NCBI GenBank assembly: GCA_009746045.1
Contig: RPFO01000050.1
Location: 5,063,228-5,127,227, forward strand
Origin: Mesostigma viride
Taxonomy: Eukaryota; Streptophyta; Mesostigmatophyceae; Mesostigmatales; Mesostigmataceae
DNA length: 64,000 bases
Reading direction: 5' to 3'
Positions within the stretch are counted from its first letter, which is position 1; the number at the start of each line of letters is the position of its first letter. A program made the translations under genes and the position numbers. The notes under the pieces are model-generated. The model was not told the DNA's origin and made no database searches. It saw only the letters and a list, made by a program, of their open reading frames with translations. Shown one piece after another: positions 1-10,629 of this stretch.

Positions 1-1202
1 CCACCGACTTTGCCCATATACCCAGTAGTAACCATTGCATGCCATATAGCCCTGCGAGCTGGCATTCCTGGAATCCGGCGGTGCTCATTTGTTTCATCTG
101 GGAAGCGGTACGTGCATAGGCAGGCACGTCGCTGCGTGGGAGTACCGATGGTGCAGTTCATTGACGTACCCCCGGATGGCGCCTGGTGCATTAGCATCCG
201 GGTCATGTTGGACGTCGGTGGCCCGTTTGTCGCCGACCAGGCCGGGTGATCCACTGCCAAGGTAATCTTAATCTCGTTGATATCCAGGTGTAAGGCCGCG
301 GGCCATTGGGGTGCCATAATAGTAGGCGACCCGGGTGCATCTTGTGATGTAAATATGCTGGAGAACTAGCCGGTATGTATCCCCAATCTGCCGCGTACTA
401 GTCGAAGAGGCATTTCGTCATTGGGGTGCCGCCCGTTGTAAGGACCCACCCAAACTCGAGCGGGTCCAGAGAGAGCTTGTCATCAAGGCGCCCCTTAATT
501 AGCAACCAACATGCCAACCATGTGATGTCCCGTATCGGCTGTGGTGGGGTCTAGGGGTCAACTACATGCATCAGCCTGTGGTAGTGACCACGGACCACTC
601 GAACGATCGGTGACATTCAGTTGGTGTGCTGGAACGCAGGTGTAGGACGACAATCAGTCGGCTGCCCAGCAATCCTTGGCCGCCGGGTGTCTCCTCTAGT
701 AGATGTATGGTAATGCCCGTCGGCGCGACCGCAACGATGTGCACAACCCTTATGACAGTGTAGACGTGTTGTTGTCAGGGTAGTAGCTCACCCACTCCCT
801 GAACTTTGCAGGGGGTTGCGCGGTGTTGTCATGAGCGCGGGAGGGACGTGTGCCATCCTGCTGGGATTGCCTGCCGGAGAAGGTTGTCCCATGCAGGCCG
901 GCTGGTCGGCTGGGCATGTTTGCAATTAATCCATGCGCGCATCTCCGGTCGTATATGCAAGGGGGCGATCGATATCGGTCGCCGACAGCCACGTACCAAT
1001 CTAAGACTCACGTATTATCGGTGGGGTGGCGCCGTCAATAAGCCCTCATTAGGATTGTGGCCGCTTAAAACACCAAACACATTGTGATCACTGTCTGTCG
1101 CGTAACAGATCGTTGAAGTATAGCGCCGGCCGGTTGTCGTGCCCGGCTTTTCCCGCGTGGTGGGGCGAGATAGCCTGCATGTCCGGTTTTAGGATCTCAT
1201 AT
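1..1202. other. Unassigned DNA, no gene seen
   Basis: Only short ORFs occur on either strand and none resembles a known family. There are no obvious tandem repeats, terminal repeats or RNA-gene signatures. It may be intergenic DNA or an old, diverged transposon. Nothing more can be supported from the sequence. Confidence 0.5.
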
Positions 1203-1558
1203 CACTAGGAACTCAGGGGTGGTAAAAGTGGTAAAAGTGGTAAAAGTGGCAAAAGTGGTAAAAGTGGTAAAAGTGGTAAAAGTGGTAAAAGTGGTAAAAG
1301 TGGGTGGTAAAAGTGGGTGGTAAAAGTGGGTGGTAAAAGTGGGTGGTAAAAGTGGGAAAAACAACGTGGTAAAAGTGGTAAAAACGTTGTTTTTACCACT
1401 TTTACCACCCACTTTTACCACTTTTACCAGTTGTTTTTACCATGCACTTTTACCACCCACTTTTACCACTTTTACCACTTTTACCATGCACTTTTACCAC
1501 TTTTACCACTTTTACCATGCACTTTAACCACTTTTTTACCACCCCCGAGTTCCTAGTG
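1203..1558. mobile_element. CACTA-type hairpin MITE made of inverted 9-bp repeat arrays
   Basis: The ends are inverted copies of CACTAGGAACTC(A/G)GGGGTGG. The left half is a run of GGTAAAAGT-type 9-bp units and the right half is the complementary run of ACTTTTACC units, with the turn near 1385-1392. The whole 356-bp piece can fold into one long hairpin. An AT dinucleotide flanks both ends, a possible short target duplication. CACTA termini are known from the EnSpm/CACTA superfamily; that assignment is inference because no transposase is present. The small ORFs across it are repeat translations, not genes. Confidence 0.6.
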
Positions 1559-1560
1559 AT

Positions 1561-1658
1561 GTAGCTTTCCACATATGCGCATGCCCAATTATTACCATGG
1601 TACATGCAGGCCTTTGTGGTATAGGCCAGCCAGGGCGACACATTCTGACCTGGCCTGG
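1561..1658 (+). pseudogene. LINE ORF2 remnant, 5' side of the Copia-1 insertion
   Basis: Removing Copia-1 and one CCTGG target copy joins this piece in frame to the LINE coding remnant at 12308. The short joined reading frame (around 1630-1658 and on from 12308) stays open. This suggests Copia-1 inserted into the C-terminal coding part of an existing non-LTR retrotransposon. The segment is too short to identify by itself. Confidence 0.4.
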
Positions 1659-2360
1659 AGTTAAACTTCTTCGCACACACACGCAATGTGAAGGATATGG
1701 TTGCAATGCAGCAATGTGTGAATATGGTTGGAAACGGAGCTTTGTTAAATCGGATAATGTTTACAGCGCTCACACACTTGAGGCTTGTACACGCGCTTGC
1801 CAAGTCAAGGCACAACACGTGAGGCGGGCTCGCAAGAGATGCCCATTTGGCACTGGCCTATTGTTTATATACTTGTGCACTGTGCTTGCTAGTCCTGAGC
1901 AGCCTAGGAGGCCTGCTCAGTAATAACACCCCCGGTACAGTATTCACTACCTGTACAGCGCCCAACTCCTATACAGTAGGTCTGCCATACAGGCACAGTG
2001 ACCACAGAGTACAGTCACCACAGTGATTATTGCATCTGCACCTAGAAGTCCAGGACTAAGCCTGCGGTACCAACAGACCACAGGTTAAGGTTCCTATTTC
2101 CTGCGTACGACGTATTAATCCAATACCGTCGTAGGTACAGCACCTAATTCCTGTCAGCCCAGGAATTACTGTCGACCCCATATGTCGTCGGCAAATATTC
2201 ACGTCCGACTTAGAAGAACAGCCGGCTCGCGCTCGCGCGCGACCGGGAAGTCGGAACGCCATAACTTTCTTGATACTTGTCGGAATGAACTCGTTCCGGT
2301 GCCGCTGGAATCGCAGAGATATGCCGAATCAGGATCACGCCAATGCGCTTGGCGTTAACT
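1659..2360 (-). repeat. 3' LTR of Copia-1
   Basis: This 702-bp LTR is almost identical to 11611-12307. The ends are a 7-bp inverted repeat AGTTAAC/GTTAACT (one extra A at this outer end) instead of the usual TG..CA. On the minus strand it carries a TATATAA box and a downstream TGTAA polyadenylation-type signal, both conserved in the other three LTRs of the family. Confidence 0.92.
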
Positions 2361-3086
2361 CCAATCCTTTCTTTTCTTGAGCTGTAGCAGCTCACACAAG
2401 TCTACATACAAACACACACAATGGGTACTGGATATCCTCCCCAGACTACAAGTCACAACCCGCTGGGCATGACAGTCAGCTTGGATTCCTTATTATATGT
2501 ACATAGCACCCATACTGGCTCAGGAGCACAAACAAATTACAATGAGTCCCTATCCCTTCACGGGAAGCTCGTTGTGTTACCCATGTACAAGAGGTTGGCC
2601 AACTGTGGCAGCCCATAGGTGTTCAGCTAAGAACTTGAGAAGTATGTACAACCTTCAGGACCTTAGGCGAAACCCCACAGATCACCCACAACAGCTCATC
2701 AGAAAACATTGCTGACCCCCAGACGGGAGTCGGCGCCGGTCTGCTGCCCCTTATCGAACCAGACACAACATCTACGCGAAGCACATGCAAAACACAAGCT
2801 CCCATACTCGTTCCAACCGTGGAAAATCAGGGGACCTGTCGCCACCTCACCAGCATGGTGGATGGGTCAGCCAGTCCGTGAAACTCCGCCTTAAGACGGC
2901 ACCAGGGAATCGAACCCCGCCCACAAACCACAGATCTGGGGAAACCTCAGACTGAGATGAAAACCCCAGATAGACATCTCTCCATCAGAGACAATGTCAG
3001 ACATTCCCACACCAGAGACATGTCTCACCCCTCAAGGTGTGCTCAGGATTATGTACAATCAAGCTCCCAGCCTGATATCCAGAGAC
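2361..3086 (-). other. 3' noncoding region of Copia-1 (distal part)
   Basis: This matches 27590-28362 of Copia-2 in reverse complement and has no ORF of note. In Copia-2 a 60-bp unit is tandemly duplicated; here it is single (about 2418-2490). A purine-rich stretch on the minus strand near 2370-2385 adjoins the 3' LTR and is the probable polypurine tract. Confidence 0.75.
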
Positions 3087-3090
3087 TTAA

Positions 3091-5726
3091 GGGGAGGTGG
3101 CACCCCAAAACCCAAAAAAACTGACATATGCTAATATCACTTGAAATTCATTTGCACAATGCTGAATTATGATTGGGGGCACTAAATAACATCTCTAGTG
3201 AGTTGTCCATGCACTTGTTGGGGTACTACCCCCATATATACGCCAATAATGCGCTATAAATAGCAAAAGACGCTAATTAGGGCTGAGTATGCCCCAGCCA
3301 ATGCACTTATTTGTTGGCTACCAAAAATCAAGGTCATATAGTTCCCTGAGTTTGTAGCTTGCTGAGCTATTTACATCATGGAAATGGCAAAACCTTGAAC
3401 AGTTATTAATTTTCCCGCAAAACAGGTCATTTTTTACCGGACATTGGGAGTAAACCTATCATAAACACTTCCGATAAGGCCACAAAATCAACAAAAATTC
3501 CGGCTAACAGGGGGACAGCAGTGTTCCAAGTCCCAGGTCATTCCGACAAGTCTAGCTCAAGTTATTGCGTCAGACGTGTTTTCAAAAAAATGCCCGCTAA
3601 AACAGAAAATGTCACTATATCAGCCCTTGTAAGCATCCTGCACAAGGCAGGCAGGGCAAAACCAATCCCCCTTGGGCTCCTTAGTCAACGGGGGGTCAGC
3701 GCAGCACCCATGCAGTCCTCCCTTGCACCCGAATGTGCTGCACAGCAGGAAAGGGACACCGTCAATTTCATCCGGGGAAGCACATGCAAGGTAAGGAATA
3801 TTATCAACATCATTCTCATCATTACTACCTTCCCCATCGTCCCCCTGCCCCTCCCTTTGCATCACGTCGTGGCAGCCACCCTTAACACAGGTCATTCCGA
3901 CAAGTCTTGCTCAAGTAATAAGGTTATGCGTGCTAAAACCTGAACATAAGCTTAAGGGGGGGGTTCTTTGTATATGGCCACTTAGGCATGCTGTTTTCCA
4001 TCCAAAAAGCCAGACAGCATGCCCCACTCGATCACAAAACATAAGCAAACGGCTAGGCACCACATCTTCCCTCACCTGCCCTCGGCATGGCCAACCTTGC
4101 CAGCGCAAGCATAGCAACACGATCGCTAGGCATACATGCCAAGAGAGCATACACTATACTCTACCCAAGGTTACCTTGTAAACTTCATGCCAAGAACTCA
4201 GCAAATCTATGATCAAAAGCACATATAATTAACTCTAGCACACTGATGACGACACATGCTCAAGGTTGGGGGTCACTGTGGCACGCACTGATGGGTTTCC
4301 TAGACGACCACTCACTACCTGACAAGGCGCTAAGGACCACTCAGAAAGCAAGTAAGCACAATCACACTTTACATGCCATCAACATTGATCAAATCCATGC
4401 TGAATATGATGTGAAGTACAAAGGGGTGGCCACGCACCTCATACTCCTTCACCGTCCCTCGAGCATGGCCAGACTTATAAGTACGTGAATAGCAATAATG
4501 ATTATGGCACTAACATGCATTACCAGCATTTTCTATGTTTCTCCCAGGTTAGATTGTAAGGGTTATGCCAACCAAGCTTACCAACACAGCAACAACTCCT
4601 TAACTGAACTACCCGACATGGGCAACAAACTGGAACTATGGAGGGCAAGGAACCAAGGAGATCATGGCATACAAAGCTTGTATGCAGTCAACCATGTCAA
4701 CCATGGTTGGCTCAGTAACATTGCTGTCTTGTCACATCATCATAACAAGGAAAGCTAAAATAAACCAATGATGGCAGCTATCTACATGCAGTCACACAAA
4801 TGCAATATCTCCAACATGATCGTCGATTTAAAAAATTCCTTCCCTGCACGATAAAATGCAAAGAAACCAGTGGCGGCCGTTCAACTTCTGACCGCTGTGA
4901 TGCCGCTGCGAGGAAAGGGTGCGTCACTATCACACAACAAGAAGCGTCCATACGCACAACATCCTTGCCAGAACACGTGCTATGAAATCCCTTACGCCTT
5001 CCCTAGGATCTATCGGCTGAGACTGAAGCGGATTTGATCAAGACATCAACGAAAACAAGCTAAAGCTGACAGGTATTCGTCAACACGACAGCAAGCAACG
5101 GAGAGTTAACTGGCGGAAACTGACCAAAACGAACGCAAAAAACTTCGAACGATGAGCTCTTCGAAGAAAGAACTGATAGTAGATAACAGTCGCCACAAAT
5201 CTATACCTTGACCTCGTAGATCCCTCGCCCAGGCGCGCAACAACGGCCGTTCTTCCAAGGAAGGTTCCGACATGCACTGCGCAGGCCTGAAAAAATACTT
5301 ACCGAGAATGGCCGAAAATGTAGCAAAAAGCACCCGTTCGGTTTAGAACTCGATGCTACCGATATGAATGCATCCTTCACGGTCAAGAAGACCCCCAAAA
5401 CTGAGAATTTACTGCCGCAATCACGAATTCTATTTTATTCCGCGCGACCAAAAAATGCAGATTACCCCCCATGCCGATGGCAGTAAAAGAAAGCAGCGAT
5501 ATTGTAAACCAGCCACTTGCCGCCACAATCCAACATTATTAAATCATCGTCTTCAACATCCAAGCATTTTTTTTGCATTTCTCTAGCCCTACATTGCTAG
5601 TTTCGCCTAAACGCAGTCGCCATGACCACTTCCGCAAGTGGTGCGCGCACGGAGCACCCACTTTTCACGGTACGGCCGGTGCCGCGAATTTTTTCGCGCG
5701 GAAAATATTCGGCGCGCCACGTCCCC
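3091..5726. mobile_element. piggyBac-like TTAA element, apparently non-autonomous, nested in Copia-1
   Basis: TTAA lies directly outside both ends (3087-3090 and 5727-5730). The uninterrupted Copia-2 has a single TTAA at the matching point, so the empty site proves the boundaries. The termini are imperfect inverted repeats GGGGAGGTGGC and GGGGACGTGGC. Length is 2636 bp. TTAA target duplication is the hallmark of piggyBac-type transposons, so that family is inferred. No long transposase ORF remains; the only domain-like piece is a PHD-type cysteine cluster at 3620-3895. A second copy starts at 62809 and is collinear over its first kilobase apart from a segment near 3560-3910. Confidence 0.8.
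3620..3895 (-). pseudogene. PHD-finger-like fragment inside the piggyBac-like element
   Basis: The 91-residue minus-strand ORF has an acidic N-terminal stretch, then a cysteine/histidine pattern ending in LHGCC, ADPPL and GDWFCPAC. These resemble the second half of a PHD zinc finger (histidine-cysteine pair, then Trp-Phe-Cys-x2-Cys). The first Cys-x2-Cys pair is not clear; only one cysteine is seen before LLC. It lies in a roughly 350-bp segment bounded by two copies of a roughly 30-bp direct repeat (about 3531 and 3886); the second element copy lacks this segment. It could be an exon of a former transposase, whose C-termini often carry cross-brace zinc fingers, or captured DNA. Confidence 0.45.
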
Positions 5727-5748
5727 TTAAGCACCCAGCTCTCAGCTT

Positions 5749-8700
5749 TTAGACAGATAGACCGACTTGACAGTCAGCATTCATGAGCTTCCTCAGTACA
5801 TTGTACTGGGCTGGGGCCTTGTGTGGCAGCTTTGTCAATGCATCAGCAGGGTTCTCCTCGCCAGGGATATGCTTCAAGTCAACCAAACTGGCCAACTCCT
5901 TCAGCAACAAATAATCCAGGTCCCGGCTCCTGGCCAGCTGCTTGTGAACAAACTGGACCATACCCATGCTGTCTGTTAGCAACAACGTCTCCATCTGCAA
6001 GGTCCAAAGGGTAACTGAAGCCAGCTCCAGCATTAACTCCTTTATGTACAAGCTGGACTGGATCCCCTCGCATATGGCCCTGCATTCTGCCACATCTGAA
6101 CTGATACAGACCCTCTTCTGCAGTCTGCTGTACCAGCTGAACAAACTTGCCCTGCTCTGATAAAAAGCAAACAGAGCAGCAGATCTCCCCCTGACCTTGG
6201 TAACCTGGCGAGCATCCATGGAACTGTCAACAAAGATCTCCAAGGTGATAGGCTGGGCAAAGTCAATCCCAGACAAAATCAGATCAGGGGTACTCTCCAC
6301 CAACCGGGCTATGACTCGAGGCTTCTCATCCTCAAGCACCTCATCAGGCATTCTGCTATGGACCATCAAAGACGGACCACAGATGCTGGCAAACCAGGCC
6401 CACATGCCTCTCAACTCAGGTCCTGCAGCCTGGGTGATCTTCTCTGGCAAGGCCTTCACAATGGTCTGTTTATAATCTCCTCCAGCCTGAAGCCTGATAC
6501 TCCACTCCCCGTCCCTCCTGAACAGGGTAGCCTGCATTCCACAGAACACTACAGGCTTGTTGGGCTCCTGCCACAGCTCCTTGCCCAGTGAAAACTTGCC
6601 ACTGATGACAGGAATAAACTTCTTCAGCCAGGTCGTGGGGGCTAGCAAATGCAGATCATCTCCATGCAAACTAGCATACACTGGCAGACCCTCCCATTGG
6701 GCCAGCAGCAAACAGGGATCAACTGAAGACACTCTCAAGCCACACTCACTGATCAGAGCTTCCTGCAGCGTGAGTCTCCAGATGATTGGGCTCGACCTGA
6801 GTCCTTCCAGGCCCTTCAGAATAACCAGGAATTGTTGATGCAGCTCCAGCTTCCAGATGGCAGGCACCTCAACACAGTAAGGCTCATCCTGCTTCCACAC
6901 CCTCCTGGCCACTTCTGGATCAGATTTTAAAAATGCCCTCTTGAAGTCCAGCAGCACTGATGACATAGCTGCTCCCCTGTTCAGCAACCCCACGTAGAGA
7001 CATAGCAAAATTCTCCATGTGTCGTGTAGCATCCCTGGCGTGTATAGCTCCTCTCCTGGCAGACTCCCCGTGCCGTGATACTCATTCAGGACAGGCCTGA
7101 CATGGGGCACTGATACCTCATCCACAACCTTCCTCTTCAGCACAAATCTCAAAGCAAGCTTCCTTGATGCTGGGGGACGTCTGTCTGTTGGTGCAGCACA
7201 CTCAAACTGCAACCACTCCTCCAATGCCTTGGAGAAGGCGAGCTTCCAAGCCTCAAACAAAGTAGGCGAGCTCATCTCTTGGACCAGCTGGTCATATGTC
7301 AAAGGAGAGTGTGCAGCAAGGCTCCTGTGAGTTATGCCAATACTGCTGGGGTGCAACACAGCTGGAATAACCAAACTGGCCGCTGGGGGCACCTCCCCTT
7401 CATCCCATTTTACACCCTTGACCGGCTTGGCCCTGCACCTGACTGGAAATGTTGTCCTGAAATTTTCTAGGGGAATCATCCCCCAGCCATCTCTTCTCAG
7501 AGCTGTAGCTCTGATAGAAATCCCAGGATTGCCCAGAAAATTCTGACCCAAAATCACAGGGCCATCATAGTCCTCTAGGACAAGGAAGGTCACATCCACA
7601 CCCATGACAGGGGCAGTAACCTCTCCCAACACCCTTAGATGCGTCCTACCACTGAAATCAGACACCCAGGGGCAACTTGGTTCTCCGACCAGCAGTTCTC
7701 CTGTATGCTGAGGTCCCATGACAGAAACCTGTGCATTGGTATCTATCTCCATGGCAGCTACCTCAGGTTCATCCAACTGGACAAGCTTGGACACCTTAGG
7801 CTCCTTCTTGGCTCTTTGCAAAGCCTGTACAATATCTGATAGACGCACACCCCTAGGCCTGGTGTCGGGCCGTTCCGGAGGTGCAGCCTGTCCGCCTGCT
7901 TGCCCAACCACCGTATGTGAAGGTACCCCAGGGGCCGGGCCAGGGTCACCCTGAGGGCTCGATACAGCTGTAGCACCCTGATCAGGAAGCTCCACGTCAC
8001 CCCCGCCTTGTACACCAGCGGGCACCTGGAAGAGGTCTCCTTGATTACCTCCCCGGGGACGGATCTTTGACCAGGACAGACGGTGCACTGCTTGGGAGCC
8101 ATCAATGGCCACCCAGCACTTATGGCCAGCGGCTTCTACTCGGGTCACCACCCCATCATGCCAGCTGCCACGTTTCCCTGGAAAGCTTGGTTCCTTCCAC
8201 ACAACAACCTGTTGTCCAACGTTAGGTTCTAGGACACTCCAGCCCTTGTCTTTCTGCCTCAGCTTGAGGAACTTGGCCTCTAGCTTCTCCTTCCATGCCT
8301 GCTCAGCATCAGCTGGCAGCATCCTGGTATGCAGCATAAGAGGATTGATGGCAATGTCACCAAAGAACATGGGAGTCCTCAGGTTCAGCCTGTCCTCCAC
8401 AGAACGTAGCCATGCAGATGTCACAATGGCAGATGACGTCCTTGGAATCCTCTCCACCAGCAGCACAGTCTTGATCTCTTGGATGGCTCTCTCCACCACC
8501 CCTTGCTGGCCGTGGCTCTCCCTGGGTGTAATCAGCAACTCTGGAAACTCTGGCAGGTTCTCACAGCACTCAAACTGAATGTCACACTGCAACAACTCCA
8601 ACCCAGGGTACCTGCTCCTTGTCAACTTCAGAGCAGCAATCAATGTAGGCTTCTCCATGTCAGGCAGGATCTCTAGGGTCTTGTACTTGGTATATCTGTC

Positions 8701-9306
8701 CACTGCCACCAGCAGCTTCAAACCCCTGATTCTCTGAATATCTACCTGCACATGGCCTGGCTGCAAAATAGGAGTCCTGGCATGAGACTGCTTGGGCTTT
8801 CTAGCAACTAGCCTGCACTTGCAAGCTTGAGCAACCTGTTGGCAGATGGAGTACAACTCACTTCCTCCCAGCCGTCTAGCAACTTGCAAAGACTGAGCTG
8901 CATGGCCAAACATGGTATGCAACCTTGAGGCAATGTCATACAAGAGAGAAAACCTTTTATTGTCATTATTAGCACTCAAGGTATGTACAGATCCCTTATG
9001 TACAGGAGGCACCAGGGTCGTGCCTGTCAGACTGTCTCCAGCCCTATCCTCATCCTGACCATCCTGTGCCAGTCCTGCACGGTCAGAATGCTTCTGAGAT
9101 CCACCTGGGTCCACATCACCAGGTCCTACCTCAGGCTCAGCACCGCCATGGCGGGCACGTTGGCGAGTAACCACTGCAGCTACAGCTGGCATACTCTCTG
9201 TGGTAACCAAGCTTGCCCCATCGTGTCCAATAGGCTCTTTCACTAGAGCATGGGGCTGCCCCTCACTGCTGTCACTAGCAGCTTCATTACACACCCCTGG
9301 GGGCAC
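5749..9306 (-). CDS. pol: Copia-like Pol polyprotein (integrase, protease, RT, RNase H)
   Basis: This is 1185 aa in the readthrough frame, nearly identical to Copia-2 pol at 23998-27555. Domains in order: a His/Cys zinc-binding region near residues 128-170; the integrase core with Asp189, Asp242 and Glu272 (last spacing only 29 residues); a retropepsin-like domain with DTNA at 522-525 and ILG near 585; Copia-type reverse transcriptase with LLDFKRAF near 787 and HGDD at 881-884 in place of YVDD; RNase H with Asp1027, Glu1074, Asp1112 and a C-terminal HIPGEENPADALTK motif. Protease after integrase is not the standard Copia order. The displayed start is GTG. The frame is continuous with gag through one TGA, so expression by readthrough is inferred. 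The ORF is intact. Confidence 0.92.
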   Translation of the reverse strand: MPPGVCNEAASDSSEGQPHALVKEPIGHDGASLVTTESMPAVAAVVTRQRARHGGAEPEVGPGDVDPGGSQKHSDRAGLAQDGQDEDRAGDSLTGTTLVPPVHKGSVHTLSANNDNKRFSLLYDIASRLHTMFGHAAQSLQVARRLGGSELYSICQQVAQACKCRLVARKPKQSHARTPILQPGHVQVDIQRIRGLKLLVAVDRYTKYKTLEILPDMEKPTLIAALKLTRSRYPGLELLQCDIQFECCENLPEFPELLITPRESHGQQGVVERAIQEIKTVLLVERIPRTSSAIVTSAWLRSVEDRLNLRTPMFFGDIAINPLMLHTRMLPADAEQAWKEKLEAKFLKLRQKDKGWSVLEPNVGQQVVVWKEPSFPGKRGSWHDGVVTRVEAAGHKCWVAIDGSQAVHRLSWSKIRPRGGNQGDLFQVPAGVQGGGDVELPDQGATAVSSPQGDPGPAPGVPSHTVVGQAGGQAAPPERPDTRPRGVRLSDIVQALQRAKKEPKVSKLVQLDEPEVAAMEIDTNAQVSVMGPQHTGELLVGEPSCPWVSDFSGRTHLRVLGEVTAPVMGVDVTFLVLEDYDGPVILGQNFLGNPGISIRATALRRDGWGMIPLENFRTTFPVRCRAKPVKGVKWDEGEVPPAASLVIPAVLHPSSIGITHRSLAAHSPLTYDQLVQEMSSPTLFEAWKLAFSKALEEWLQFECAAPTDRRPPASRKLALRFVLKRKVVDEVSVPHVRPVLNEYHGTGSLPGEELYTPGMLHDTWRILLCLYVGLLNRGAAMSSVLLDFKRAFLKSDPEVARRVWKQDEPYCVEVPAIWKLELHQQFLVILKGLEGLRSSPIIWRLTLQEALISECGLRVSSVDPCLLLAQWEGLPVYASLHGDDLHLLAPTTWLKKFIPVISGKFSLGKELWQEPNKPVVFCGMQATLFRRDGEWSIRLQAGGDYKQTIVKALPEKITQAAGPELRGMWAWFASICGPSLMVHSRMPDEVLEDEKPRVIARLVESTPDLILSGIDFAQPITLEIFVDSSMDARQVTKVRGRSAALFAFYQSRASLFSWYSRLQKRVCISSDVAECRAICEGIQSSLYIKELMLELASVTLWTLQMETLLLTDSMGMVQFVHKQLARSRDLDYLLLKELASLVDLKHIPGEENPADALTKLPHKAPAQYNVLRKLMNADCQVGLSV

Positions 9307-9339
9307 CCTCCAGGGTTCAGGGATGTGTGCAGGCTCAAG

Positions 9340-10527
9340 TCAATGATCAGCAGCCTTGCCCTTGCCCTTGTCCTGGGATGGACCAGCCTTGTCCTTGCTG
9401 CCACCCTGAGCTGGCTTGCTCTGACCTTCCTGCCTCAGGTACGAGGGACACTCATTCCTGAAGTGACCCTTCCCCTGGCAGAAATAACATTCCACCTGAC
9501 TGATGTCCCGTGAGGTCCCACTGCTGGGCCCAGCCTTGGGAGGACCACCCACCCTCTTGAAGTCAAACTGGGACTGTGGATGTCCCGACTTCGGCGGGGT
9601 CCCCCGTCCAGCCCTTCTGTCACGCCCCCTCCTGGACCTTCCTCGACCCCTTGAAGAGGTCTCAGGCCCTCTCGAGGACGCTGGGCCCCCGTGGCCCGAT
9701 CCCCTCATGGACTTAACCGTGGGTTCAGTGGCCTCCTCATCATTCTGACGAGGGCGCTTACCACCCACGTACTTGCCGCTGAAACACTCATACAACTGGT
9801 CCGTCATGGCTGCCCAGCCATGGACCTGTCGCATGTGGATGGTCACATTATCCATGGTGACCGGATCCAGCTGCAGCGACTTGAGAAAGTCGCCCATGGC
9901 CATCCGATCTGCGACGAAGAAGCCCTTGGCCATGGCGTCCTCCCTCAGCTTGACGAAGTCTTCAAAGGCGTGGACCACTAGTTGCCCCTTGATGGGCTTG
10001 TAGTCCAGGTATTCTTGCTTCAGGTGGGACCCATCTATGGTCCTCTTGTCACTCAGGAACGACCTGAGTCGCGTCATAAACGCCGTCCAGGTGTCCCCCG
10101 CCGCGTGTCGCTCCCGAACAAACTTGAACAGCCGCCTCGCCGACTGCCGTATGTAGGCACTAGACGCCAGGATGCGAAGCTTGTCACCGTTGTATATCTC
10201 CGTGTACAAGTTCATGTCCTCTAACATCCTCTCAGCATCCCGGGGCTGCCAATTGTCCTTGATGGACTGAAACTGGCCTAGCACCGCGTACCCCTCAGCA
10301 ACGGTTGGTCGCTTAGGCGCCGCTTGATCTGCGGCTGGCGCGTGCTGCCCGCCCTGCGATCCTTGGCTCTGATTATCTGGCACCTCAGCCTGGTCTCCCA
10401 GCGCCTGGCCGTCCCCGCGTCCATCGCGTCCACCGCGTCCATCGCGTCCATCTCGTCCATCCATCCCAGCGCCGCGCCGTCCGAAGCCCATAAAGCCCGC
10501 TTGTTGGTTGATAGCTCCATCCTCCAT
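9340..10527 (-). CDS. gag: Gag-like nucleocapsid polyprotein, Copia-1
   Basis: This is 395 aa starting at ATG. The N-terminus has short Gly-Arg-Asp repeats. A helical middle region follows, then a basic Arg/Gly-rich stretch, and one CCHC zinc knuckle (CYFCQGKGHFRNEC, about residues 347-360) near a Lys/Gly-rich tail. This is the usual plan of a retrotransposon capsid/nucleocapsid protein that binds element RNA in virus-like particles. Only a TGA separates it from the pol frame, with no frame change. The Copia-2 protein at 22777-23964 has the same length and is almost identical. Confidence 0.9.
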   Translation of the reverse strand: MEDGAINQQAGFMGFGRRGAGMDGRDGRDGRGGRDGRGDGQALGDQAEVPDNQSQGSQGGQHAPAADQAAPKRPTVAEGYAVLGQFQSIKDNWQPRDAERMLEDMNLYTEIYNGDKLRILASSAYIRQSARRLFKFVRERHAAGDTWTAFMTRLRSFLSDKRTIDGSHLKQEYLDYKPIKGQLVVHAFEDFVKLREDAMAKGFFVADRMAMGDFLKSLQLDPVTMDNVTIHMRQVHGWAAMTDQLYECFSGKYVGGKRPRQNDEEATEPTVKSMRGSGHGGPASSRGPETSSRGRGRSRRGRDRRAGRGTPPKSGHPQSQFDFKRVGGPPKAGPSSGTSRDISQVECYFCQGKGHFRNECPSYLRQEGQSKPAQGGSKDKAGPSQDKGKGKAADH

Positions 10528-10629
10528 GATGGCCTCTGTTCAGATCTGCTACAGCCAGCCAAGTGGCCAAGCAGCAATTAAAGCAATATAAGCTACTGAA
10601 CAAGAAAGGAAAGTGCCAAGTGTTACCAC

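Noticed and set aside
2056-2262. 68-aa ORF found four times in the window
   Set aside because: It lies inside each Copia LTR and is repeated only because the LTR is.
5767-9246. Many plus-strand ORFs opposite Copia-1 pol, and their mirror set at 24058-27537
   Set aside because: They are antisense shadows of the intact pol ORFs and keep no domain features.
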